A stretch of DNA of 44,423 bases from Amycolatopsis rhizosphaerae. Its GTDB lineage: Bacteria > Actinomycetota > Actinomycetes > Mycobacteriales > Pseudonocardiaceae. Below, piece by piece: positions 7,800-14,321 of this stretch (position 1 is its first letter; every line of letters begins with the position of its first letter). Where the stretch lies: positions 1-44,423 of the forward strand of contig NZ_VJWX01000008.1 of NCBI RefSeq assembly GCF_007713715.1, in the 5' to 3' direction. A program made the position numbers and the translations under genes. The notes under the pieces were generated by a model. The model saw only the letters and a program-made list of their open reading frames with translations, made no database searches and had not been told where the DNA came from.

Positions 7800-8467
7800 C
7801 GGTGCTCTCCGCGCCGTGTCACCACAACAAGCTGCGTTGTCAGCCCGCCCCCGCCATCGTCGCTGCGGGTCAGCTCGAACCGCTCTATCGCCACCGGGAA
7901 GCTCGCCACGAAGGCACGGAACTCGGCTTGCGTCCACTCCCGGACGTGGGCCGGGTTGAACGGCGGTCCCACGTGCGCGGCTCCCGCACGCTTGTCCCGG
8001 GCCGGCGTGGACAGCACCGCACAGGCCGCGCCGCGATCGAGCAACCAGCAGATCAGGCGCATCGCCGGGCGTGGGTCGGTCAGATGTTCCAGCACGTCCG
8101 AACACACCACCACCGACCGGGCAATGACCTCGGGCGCCAGCGGCAGTGCCGTCGCCGCCTCCAGATCCGCGTCCAGCCAAAGCCCGAACGGAAGGCGCTC
8201 ACGGCACCAGTCGATGTTGGAGCCGAAGTCGACACCGATGATGTCGAGATCCGGGCTCTGCTCGCGCAAGGCCGCCAGCTTGCCCGCCCGTCCGCACCCC
8301 AGGTCGATGATCGCCGTGCGGTGGTGTTTGCGGGCCAGCGACAACACCTCCGGATATACGTCCGGTTGCCAGATGATCCCCGAGGCGTCGGTGTCCGCGA
8401 AGTACTCAGGCGGGACACGCTGGGTGTAGCCGCGGGTGAGAAAGTGCAGTTCCGGGTCGAAGTCCAC
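7796..8467 (-). CDS. Class I SAM-dependent methyltransferase
   Basis: 223 residues from the GTG at 8467, with a GAGAGGGG Shine-Dalgarno-like stretch upstream and only four bases after the TrpD-like stop. SAM-binding motif I is IIDLGCGRAGKLA (53-65), then IIGVDFGSNIDWC with the acidic residue that holds the ribose, and later VVVCSDVLEHLTDP, the standard motif III region of UbiE/COQ5-type enzymes. A FTRGYTQR-like N-terminal segment and a C-terminal strand pair complete a single-domain enzyme of usual length. O-, N- or C-methylation of a pathway intermediate is likely; the substrate is unknown. The gene overlaps the GT-B start (GTGA). Confidence 0.85.
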   Translation of the reverse strand: MDFDPELHFLTRGYTQRVPPEYFADTDASGIIWQPDVYPEVLSLARKHHRTAIIDLGCGRAGKLAALREQSPDLDIIGVDFGSNIDWCRERLPFGLWLDADLEAATALPLAPEVIARSVVVCSDVLEHLTDPRPAMRLICWLLDRGAACAVLSTPARDKRAGAAHVGPPFNPAHVREWTQAEFRAFVASFPVAIERFELTRSDDGGGGLTTQLVVVTRRGEHR

Positions 8468-8471
8468 GCGC

Positions 8472-9594
8472 TCAGGCACCCCTCTCGGCCGTGCGCGCGG
8501 CCGGGCGGCTCGCCAGTGCGGCGCCACTGCGCAACACGTCCTCGGCCGTCACCACGCCCTGAGCCAACGACGTGGTGATGCCGCTGAGCACGAGCAGGTG
8601 GGCGGCGTTGATCGCGACGAGCGCACGATGGTTGGTCCAGACCGCCGCCGGCCAGCAGTTCGCCAGTGCGCTCGATCGCTTCATCGGCCCCGCGCGGCGT
8701 CGGCACGTCGCGAGGAAGACCCGTGGTCAGGCTGTCAGCTGGTTCAGCCTCGACGGGGCCAACCACACCGTTCCGCACTCGACACCATCGCAACTCGCCG
8801 GCAAGGCCGATCTCGTCCAGGTAGTAGCCGCTGGGCAGGCGTGTGCTCAACACGTCGATGTGACGCATGCCGAAGCGGCTCAGCACGTGTGCCGCTACTT
8901 CAACACGCGGATGGGACAGGCCGAACACTGTGACATCGCCTCGTACTGGGCTCGCCAGCGGAGCCAGTCCGAAGGAGAACGGGTTCGGTGCGTGGAACCG
9001 CCCGCCGTACAGTTCGTCCAGGAGCGGAATCTCCGGCTCGATCGCTACGAAGGCGAACCCGGACTCGGCCAGAGCGGCGCGCACATCACCGGCCGTTCGG
9101 TGCTCTCGCAGCCCGAGGGCTCGCACCAGATCACGAGAGCCCAAGGCCGACGATGTAGCCGCTGAACCGACCTTGATCACACGTGCTCCGGCGGCGGCAG
9201 CCACGAGCGCGGCGGGCGTGGACACGTTCAGCGTTCGCACGCCCTTCTTGCCGCTGCCCGCCAACATCAGCACTGGTCGGTCACCGCCACTGATCACCTC
9301 CGTGGGCGCCAGAGCATCCACGGAAAGCGCACCTCGCAACAAACCCTCCACCTCGTCGGCCACAGGACCACGCGTCATCGCGGCCGTCATCAGCGACCCC
9401 AGCACCACATCCCGCGTTGGCGCGGCCAGCGCCACGGTAGCCAGGAAAGCATCGGAGAGCGCTGCCGAGGTCAAGTGATCACCTACGGCGATCCTGGTCA
9501 GCACCGCGCGAATGGCCGTGGGCAAATCGCCGGAACGGGACGACGTGGCGACCTGCCGGATGGCGGCCGAGCCTTGCGCTGCCCCCGCTGTCAT
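8472..9594 (-). pseudogene. TrpD-like phosphoribosyltransferase, interrupted by one frameshift as sequenced
   Basis: First gene of the operon, ATG at 9594 with GGAGA about seven bases upstream. The protein follows anthranilate phosphoribosyltransferase in layout: a helical N-terminal domain (AIRAVLTRIAVGDHLTSAAL), then LMLAGSGKKGVRTLNVSTPA, which replaces the PRPP-binding GTGGD loop, and AAGARVIKVGSAATSSALGS, which stands where TrpD has KHGNRSVSS. The substrate-binding region is therefore clearly divergent. The reading frame breaks near 8640-8655 inside a GGCGGCGG run. The other frame supplies the expected C-terminus (VWTNHRALVAINAAHLLVLS to the TGA at 8472). Skipping one base joins them to about 373 residues. 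It may be a pseudogene, a +1 slippage site or a sequencing error. If intact it would attach phosphoribose to an aromatic or heterocyclic amine. Confidence 0.75.
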
Positions 9595-9872
9595 TGGCCG
9601 TCTCCGGATTTCGTCGATCTCTCCCACCGATCCACGAGCATTTTCCCCGGTTACACCCGGATCGCATGTCACCTCTTGTGTTGATCGCGTCACTACTACG
9701 ACCCTATTGGCCGCCGCATTGTTTTTTCGGTTACTTCAGCCGGGTTACACGAACGGAGCAGTCACGTGCCGCCAACGGTTGCGATCGGTAGCAGTCACCC
9801 GTGTAGCTATGCTCCAAACAGGCTGTCCGACTGCTTCGACCGGTCCCTGTTTCAGCGAGTGGAATCGTTGAT
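9595..9872. promoter_or_regulatory. Upstream region of the eight-gene operon with repeated GGTTAC(AC) sites
   Basis: A 278-bp gap between the first operon gene (start 9594, minus) and the GntR gene. The plus strand carries GGTTACAC at 9649-9656 and 9743-9750 and GGTTACTT at 9729-9736. The stretch 9715-9760 is less GC-rich than its surroundings. No confident -10/-35 pair can be chosen by eye. The short GntR protein encoded next door is the obvious candidate to bind here, but that is inference. Confidence 0.3.
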
Positions 9873-10193
9873 CTAGGAGCCCGGAGGTAGCGTGGGTGTC
9901 GAGTCGCCCGGTCGCGCCACGACGAAGGTGCCTTTGCTTCGAAGTGTCGCCACGATCCCGCGCTGCCGAAGCAGTCTAGTGGCTTTGCGGGCGGTACCTA
10001 CTGATACTCCGTACTGGCGGGCCAGATCCATTTCCCCCGGGAGCCTGCTGTGGATGGCCAGGTCACCGGAGGTGACCTGCCTGGCCAGGAGATCGGCGAA
10101 CTGGTTATACAGGTAATCCAGGTCGCTGGGGATAAATCGATTGCCCGGGGCTGGATTGTCCGTTGGACTGGCTTGAGGTTCGTCGACGTGCAT
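9873..10193 (-). CDS. Short GntR-family transcriptional regulator
   Basis: 106 residues, ATG at 10193 with a strong AAGGAG eight bases upstream. After a short polar leader, residues about 27-95 form the winged helix: DLDYLYNQFADLLARQVTSG, then IHSRLPGEMDLARQYGVSVG and TARKATRLLRQRGIVATLRS, with the wing ending in GTFVV. This is the classic GntR signature (LP.E..LA...GVS..T...A...L...G.....G.GTFV). There is no C-terminal effector domain (no FCD, UTRA or aminotransferase part), so it resembles the YtrA-like short group or the one-domain GntR proteins common in actinomycetes. It lies upstream of, and in the same direction as, the aaRS/glycosyltransferase operon and may control it. Confidence 0.8.
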   Translation of the reverse strand: MHVDEPQASPTDNPAPGNRFIPSDLDYLYNQFADLLARQVTSGDLAIHSRLPGEMDLARQYGVSVGTARKATRLLRQRGIVATLRSKGTFVVARPGDSTPTLPPGS

Positions 10194-10278
10194 CGATCAT
10201 TCTCCTTTTTGGACATGATGGTGAGACAGAGTCGCTGGGGACGCCGGGTAGAGCTCTACATTCGGAACTACAGTGGGG

Positions 10279-10632
10279 TTAACCGGTTGGCCATGCCCGA
10301 TTGCCCAGGTCATCAGCGGAGGCGTACGGCGCAAAATCCGACGATGTGGCGGTGATCAGCCAGTTCAGGGCGTTGATGGCATGGCCTCGGCGATGCTCGA
10401 CGACGGGGCCGTGTTGAGCGGGTCGCTGATAGTCGAAGCTGGCTTCGACGCGGGCAGCCTGGGCGAAGCCGCTTGCGCGGAGCGCGAGGTATTCCACATA
10501 CCCGGAGCGCACCCGCCACAGGCGGGTGCCGACCAGGGCCCCGCCGTCGGCCACATCGGGTAAGGGGCGGAACCCCTCGGCGTGCAGGCGTCGACCCAGC
10601 TCACGCGCGGCTCGCGGCGACAGCGGATTCAC
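10279..10632 (-). CDS. Small hypothetical protein, third gene of a coupled operon
   Basis: 117 residues. The GTG at 10632 overlaps the TGA of the preceding gene (GTGA), which sets the start. The sequence begins MNPLSPRAARELGRRLHAEG and includes LWRVRSGYVEYLALRASGFA and HAINALNWLITATSSDF. It is soluble, with no motif I can name. Such small proteins commonly accompany XRE/DUF397 loci in Pseudonocardiales; a role in the same regulatory block is inference only. Confidence 0.55.
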   Translation of the reverse strand: MNPLSPRAARELGRRLHAEGFRPLPDVADGGALVGTRLWRVRSGYVEYLALRASGFAQAARVEASFDYQRPAQHGPVVEHRRGHAINALNWLITATSSDFAPYASADDLGNRAWPTG

Positions 10633-10766
10633 GCCTGCCCCTCCTGTCGGGCACAGTGCTCGGCGATCCGGCCATCGACACGCGCGCGGTACAGCGCGGC
10701 CACCAACCGGCTAAGGAACACCATGGCTGCGATGACCACTGCAACGACCTGCGCGGCGAGGCTCAT
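10629..10766 (-). CDS. 45-residue single-pass membrane protein
   Basis: Starts at the ATG at 10766, overlapping the stop of the preceding gene (ATGA), and ends in the GTGA overlap with the next. Residues about 5-25 (AQVVAVVIAAMVFLSRLVAA) form one hydrophobic helix. A basic, then mixed-charge, cytoplasmic tail follows (RARVDGRIAEHCARQEGQA). The two overlaps, rather than the sequence itself, are the best evidence that it is translated. Function unknown. Confidence 0.55.
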   Translation of the reverse strand: MSLAAQVVAVVIAAMVFLSRLVAALYRARVDGRIAEHCARQEGQA

Positions 10767-11023
10767 GCGCTGTTCCGCAGGGTCGGCACGGTGTATTGGT
10801 GCTGCTCTCGTGTGGCGGGCTCTTCCAGGGCGAGCAGGGCATCTCGCAGGGCGGCGCGCAGGCGACCGGCCTGCAGCGGCTCCAGGACGGCGACCTCGCC
10901 TGGCGGAATGATCAGCGCCACTCGGTCGTCGTCGGTGGGCAGGATGAGGATCTCCCGGCGCCGACTGGCGACATCTCGGCAGGTCGCCAGCCATTGGTCG
11001 GGTTTGCGTCGCGTTCGCCTCAT
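10763..11023 (-). CDS. Small hypothetical protein, first gene of the leftward operon
   Basis: 86 residues from the ATG at 11023 with GGAGAG about six bases upstream. The N-terminus is very basic (MRRTRRKPDQW). The core reads ILILPTDDDRVALIIPPGEV and LEPLQAGRLRAALRDALLAL, a short alpha/beta domain. I do not recognise a named family. Its promoter presumably lies in the divergent region that carries the 39-bp palindrome. The three genes from 11023 to 10279 form one translationally coupled unit. Confidence 0.6.
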   Translation of the reverse strand: MRRTRRKPDQWLATCRDVASRRREILILPTDDDRVALIIPPGEVAVLEPLQAGRLRAALRDALLALEEPATREQHQYTVPTLRNSA

Positions 11024-11181
11024 GATTGCTCTCCACGTGCCGCACCGACCCGTGATGCGAATCGGTTGGTGGGTCCGGCGGAGCCAAGCCGGGTCGGGGT
11101 CTGGCCTGGCTCCACCGGAGCTAGGGGGACTGGCGATCGGTGATCGCCAGGAGGGCTACCGTGTGTCCTTCAGCACAGCAA

Positions 11182-11220
11182 CCATGCTAGGCATAATGCC
11201 TGGCATTATGCCTAGCATGG
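11182..11220. promoter_or_regulatory. Perfect 39-bp palindrome (19-bp arms, 1-bp centre), probable operator
   Basis: Bases 11182-11200 are the exact reverse complement of 11202-11220, around a single T at 11201. Each arm contains an 11-bp near-palindrome of its own: GGCATAATGCC (11190-11200) and GGCATTATGCC (11202-11212). The outer part, CCATGCTA/TAGCATGG, extends the symmetry. It lies between divergent operons, 98 bases before the XRE gene and about 160 from the leftward operon. CATAAT within it could serve as a -10 hexamer, so a bound regulator would block transcription. The adjacent XRE/DUF5753 protein is the natural candidate ligand (inference). Confidence 0.7.
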
Positions 11221-11299
11221 AAGTGCTCCAAACGGGTGATCATGCGAGTCGCCAGCCGCGACCGCTGTGCATGGGGATCGAGGAAGGGGAGGACACACG

Positions 11300-12139
11300 A
11301 TGCGACCGACGGTGCGCAGTCGTCGTCTCGGTAGCCGTCTGGGCACCTACAGGCAGCAGAGCGGCCTGTCCGGCACCGAATTGGCCGCCAAGATCGGCAT
11401 CCACCAGGGAACCTGGTCGAAGATCGAGTCAGGTAAGGCCAAGGTGTCCCCCAACGTTCTCGTCCGTACCGCGCAGGCGCTGAACATTCCCGCTGAGGTG
11501 GCTGCCCAGTTGGAGGCGTTACGCCGAAAGGCCGACGAACCGGGCTGGTGGCAGGACTATGGCGACATCCTGTCCGAAGCCGTCCAGATGCTCATCGAAC
11601 TGGAGACCGATGCCTCCTGGATACGTACTTACGAAGGCGAGGTCATCCCGGGCCTGCTCCAGACCCGTGACTACGCCGAGCGGGGCATCACCGCGGTCTC
11701 GCCTCACATTCGCGTGGCCGACGTCGACCGTTACCTCGAACTGCGGATGCGCCGCCAGAAACGCATCCTCGAGGGACTGCGCCTCACTGCCGTCGTCGGC
11801 GAAGCCGCCATCCGTCAACAGGTAGGCGGCCCCGGCATCCTGCGCGAGCAGCTACAACACATCACCCGCATGGTCCGCGAACGCGATGTCACCGTGCAGG
11901 TCGTACCGTTCACTGCCGACGCGCACGCCGCGCTCGGTGACTCGTTCGTGATCATCCAATGGCCCGACGAGACCGATCCCGAAGCCGTCTACGTTGATGG
12001 AGTGACATCCTGGACAGTGCACGAACGCGGCGGGGTCATCCGCAGCTACCTACACGCGTTCGGCTCCGTGCAAAGCCAGGCACTGGCCCCACGAGAATCA
12101 CTGGACCTCATCCACGACGTGATCAAGGACCTACGATGA
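11300..12139 (+). CDS. XRE-family regulator with DUF5753 sensor domain
   Basis: 279 residues from the ATG at 11300, chosen because GGGGAGG lies about eight bases upstream; an upstream in-frame start at 11267 has no such site. Residues 5-65 are an XRE helix-turn-helix (LGTYRQQSGLSGTELAAKIG, then IHQGTWSKIESGKAKVS). Residues about 95-275 are DUF5753 (WIRTYEGEVIPGLLQTRDYA, RRQKRILEG, VTVQVVPF, SFVIIQW). This architecture (BldB/WhiJ-like partner families) is very common in actinomycetes, where it pairs with a DUF397 protein that modulates it. The next gene is exactly that and overlaps by four bases (ATGA). It probably represses one or both divergent operons through the palindrome. Confidence 0.9.
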   Translation: MRPTVRSRRLGSRLGTYRQQSGLSGTELAAKIGIHQGTWSKIESGKAKVSPNVLVRTAQALNIPAEVAAQLEALRRKADEPGWWQDYGDILSEAVQMLIELETDASWIRTYEGEVIPGLLQTRDYAERGITAVSPHIRVADVDRYLELRMRRQKRILEGLRLTAVVGEAAIRQQVGGPGILREQLQHITRMVRERDVTVQVVPFTADAHAALGDSFVIIQWPDETDPEAVYVDGVTSWTVHERGGVIRSYLHAFGSVQSQALAPRESLDLIHDVIKDLR

Positions 12140-12504
12140 ACACCGACTCCCCGACGGCACCCGCCGACCCCATCTGGCGCAAGAGCAGCTACAGCACCGG
12201 TACCGGCAACTGCGTGGAAGTCGCCCCCACAGCCGATGGCGTGATCATCCGGCACAGCAAACACCCCGACGCCGGCACGATCACCTTCTCCTACCCTGCG
12301 TGGGCAGCGTTCGTCCGCGACGCATCCAATGGCGACCCCACCAGCGCAAACGGGGTCGCCAGCATCGCCAAGATCGGCACAGACACCGTGGTCGGGTCCC
12401 TCACCGCGGAGGTTGAACTTCGCTTCGACGAAGGCGAGTGGTCCGCCTTCCTCGCGGGAGCTGCCGACGCTGAGTTCGACTTCGGCGTCCAGGTCGCCGC
12501 CTGA
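12136..12504 (+). CDS. DUF397-domain protein
   Basis: 122 residues, ATG at 12136 overlapping the regulator's TGA. The DUF397 signature is in the first 60 residues: WRKSSYSTGTGNCVEVAP, then VIIRHSKHPDAGTITF and AWAAFVRDA. The usual domain is about 55 residues. Here some 55 more follow (TVVGSLTAEVELRFDEGEW and SAFLAGAADAEFDF), which look like a second degenerate copy of the final W..F element. DUF397 proteins are small partners of DUF5753 regulators and have also been proposed as antitoxin-like components. Acts in the cytoplasm. Confidence 0.85.
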   Translation: MNTDSPTAPADPIWRKSSYSTGTGNCVEVAPTADGVIIRHSKHPDAGTITFSYPAWAAFVRDASNGDPTSANGVASIAKIGTDTVVGSLTAEVELRFDEGEWSAFLAGAADAEFDFGVQVAA

Positions 12505-12852
12505 TCAGGACCGGGGGAGGCAACCCGACGCCGTTGCGGCAACGGCCTATCAGCGTGCTGCTAGGCCTGGCGTCCGGCAACGCCCGTGTTCTTGGGCGGA
12601 CGACAGTGGAATCAGCCTCCCGCCGGCGCCTTGGTTTCGCCACTACTGCAATACCATTGTCGGACGCGCTACCCGGGCCGTCTCGACGGTCTCGTTGCTG
12701 GTCTCGCTCGCGGTCTCGGCATGATGCCGCTTGAGAGCGCGGTCGAGTAACTTGGCCGGCCACCAATAGCAGCGCTAGCGGTGGGCAGGCCGCCACCGCA
12801 ACGGCCGAGAGCGCTCACTTACGCCGGTGATCAAGGCCCGGCATGATCTCGG
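12505..12852. other. Intergenic region without convincing gene; weak hairpin
   Basis: A 348-bp gap. Right after the DUF397 gene a small hairpin occurs: stem GCCGTTG (12530-12536), loop CGG, stem CAACGGC (12540-12546), without a T-run. A cluster of three GGTCTCG-like heptamers sits near 12688-12719. Codon composition of all open frames looks unnatural and I see no gene. Confidence 0.4.
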
Positions 12853-13041
12853 ATGGGTGAGCGCACGGGAAAGGGAAGCCGTATCGGACGGCATCGAGAC
12901 CGGAACCGGCTGGGCACCGACGAAGGTGCGCTGCAGTACGAGACGCCGACGGTGATCGAACTGGGTGGCGTGGTGGAGTTGACCAATGGCAGCGGGGAGG
13001 ACGAAGCCCGTCGCCGTCAGCGGCGAATTCAGCACCACTGA
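12853..13041 (+). CDS. RiPP precursor with lasso-type leader peptide
   Basis: 62 residues. Residues about 29-46 read YETPTVIELGGVVELTNG, which fits the lasso leader consensus Y..P.L...G.....T.G position by position (Tyr, Pro at +3, Gly at +9, Thr at +15, Gly at +17). In true lasso peptides this part is bound by the B1/RRE protein, and the core starts two residues after the Thr. Here the tail after the Thr is NGSGEDEARRRQRRIQHH. It begins with Gly, but Asp/Glu fall at positions 4-6, not at 7-9 as a lasso ring requires, and the rest is very basic. No B1, B2 or C (asparagine-synthetase-like) gene is present. It may be an orphan or decayed precursor, or one for another RiPP class with a similar leader. 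The start at 12853 is uncertain. Confidence 0.6.
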   Translation: MGERTGKGSRIGRHRDRNRLGTDEGALQYETPTVIELGGVVELTNGSGEDEARRRQRRIQHH

Positions 13042-13171
13042 TCACAACGTGTCCGTCGGCCCCGACTGGGACATCCTCATCGTCGGCCGCAGCGTCGCCG
13101 ACGTGGTCGACCCTGCCACCACAGCCGCCCGCATCGTCGAACTCGCTCACCGTACCGATAGGTTCCCGTGA
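12986..13171 (+). CDS. Small hypothetical protein between RiPP leader and GNAT remnant
   Basis: 61 residues. The C-terminal part reads VGPDWDILIVGRSVADVVDP and ATTAARIVELAHRT, a natural-looking alpha/beta stretch. The N-terminal part overlaps the RiPP precursor in another frame, so the true start may be the GTG near 13048. Its stop overlaps the start of the GNAT pseudogene (GTGA), as in a coupled operon. I do not recognise a family. Confidence 0.4.
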   Translation: MAAGRTKPVAVSGEFSTTDHNVSVGPDWDILIVGRSVADVVDPATTAARIVELAHRTDRFP

Positions 13172-13652
13172 ACGTCCGCCCCCTGCACCAAGACGACATC
13201 CCCGCCATCCTGGACCTGATGGAACTCGGCGCACCCTACGTCCGTACCCGCGCCGCCTCCGACTACTGGCTCTACGCCCACCTCTTCTCCACCACCTGCC
13301 CCGTTGCCGTGGACGAGGGCCAGCTCGCCGGCCCATCATCGCGTTCCGCAGCCAAGACCACCCCGACGACCGCTACGTTCAAGACGTCATCACCCATGCT
13401 GACCACCGACGCCGCGGCGCGGCATCTCCACCGCCCTGCTGAACTCCGTCCGCGAGGCGGGCAGCGCCTCGGCTGCCATCGCCTCTACCTCACCTCCGAA
13501 CCCGAGAACACCGCCGCACATCACACGTGGACTAGCCGAGGGATCACCAACGTCCCCGGCGACCAGCCGTGAACGGCATCGACGTCGTCTCCGACTACAA
13601 AGGCCCCGGCAAACACCGCGCCGTGTACGAGCTGCACCTGCCCTCAGCTTGA
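13168..13652 (+). pseudogene. GNAT-family acetyltransferase, broken by at least two frameshifts
   Basis: Begins at the GTG at 13168 with MNVRPLHQDDIPAILDLMEL and RAASDYWLYAHLFSTTCPVA. Continuity then needs a frame change near 13330, giving IIAFRSQDHPDDRYVQDVIT and HADHRRRG. The last block is the acetyl-CoA pyrophosphate loop (Q/R-x-x-G-x-G/A). Another change near 13400-13480 gives CHRLYLTSEPENTAAHHTWT, the usual late GNAT segment. A third near 13569 gives NGIDVVSDYKGPGKHRAVYE and the end LHLPSA at 13652. Put together this is a full-length GNAT enzyme (about 160 residues), but as sequenced it cannot be made. Decay or sequencing error are both possible. Confidence 0.65.
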
Positions 13653-13970
13653 GTCCCCACCGCGCGCCGAACTCGTCAACCCCCGCTCGGCCTCCGTTCG
13701 GTCGGGCCGGGCACGGTAGGTGGACAGGCTCGACAGGGTCCCCTCCGACCATGCTGGCGCCGCTTCTGGGGCATCGATGACAGTGACCGGCAGTAGGACC
13801 AAAGCTGTGAAGCCGAGCGTCTGCCCCAGTTTTCCGGGGACGGGCCGCGGACCTGCGTCGTCGACAGCCTCCTGCCAACGACGCTGCAGATCGGCCAGTA
13901 TCCCTACAGCACCCGCTTCGGGCGCGCCCACACCCGCTTCGCCACAAGTGCCTGGCAGACCGATGAGCAT
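13644..13970 (-). CDS. Doubtful small ORF
   Basis: 108 codons. The middle reads ILADLQRRWQEAVDDAGPRP and LGQTLGFTALVLLPVTVIDA, which is the most protein-like reading of this 670-bp stretch, but both ends look poor and no ribosome-binding site stands out. The region 13,980-14,320 holds no gene I can support. Confidence 0.22.
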   Translation of the reverse strand: MLIGLPGTCGEAGVGAPEAGAVGILADLQRRWQEAVDDAGPRPVPGKLGQTLGFTALVLLPVTVIDAPEAAPAWSEGTLSSLSTYRARPDRTEAERGLTSSARGGDSS

Positions 13971-14238
13971 CGATTAGGAGAGTCGACAGCGGGATATCCG
14001 TCGACGTTCTCAGGCAGTACGACAAACGGCGACGGACATGCCTAAAACCGACAGCAGCGACGCACGCCGTGCGGGTTATTGTTCACGGTGACAACAACGC
14101 ATTGCTGGTTTGAACCAACGGCTGGTCAACCACCTTTCGCGCTCTCGCATGAGCCGCATCGCCTAGTTCAGCACCAGGGAAGAGTTGTCCAGACGGGCGG
14201 GTACCTGCCCCGGCGGTCCAGGCACGCGGCAAATGGGT

Positions 14239-14253
14239 GTTACCACGAGTAAC
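14239..14253. promoter_or_regulatory. 15-bp dyad upstream of the pPIWI-RE operon
   Basis: GTTAC-CACGA-GTAAC is a perfect 5-bp inverted repeat with a 5-bp spacer, 69 bases before the first gene. About 150 bp further upstream, near 14078-14100, TTGTTCAC and GTGACAACAA form a second imperfect dyad. Either could be an operator, but such short dyads also occur by chance. I cannot choose promoter hexamers. Confidence 0.3.
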
Positions 14254-14321
14254 AAACTACCGCACTCTTGTGTGTGGTCACTAGAGTCCAACAGGGTGTT
14301 GTTGTAGTGACTGGGGAGCTC

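Noticed and set aside
12688-12719. Three GGTCTCG-like heptamers as an iteron array
   Set aside because: Only three copies with irregular spacing and no replication gene nearby.
12853-13652. Complete lasso peptide cluster
   Set aside because: Only a leader-like peptide is present; no RRE/B1, transglutaminase-like B2 or asparagine-synthetase-like C gene.
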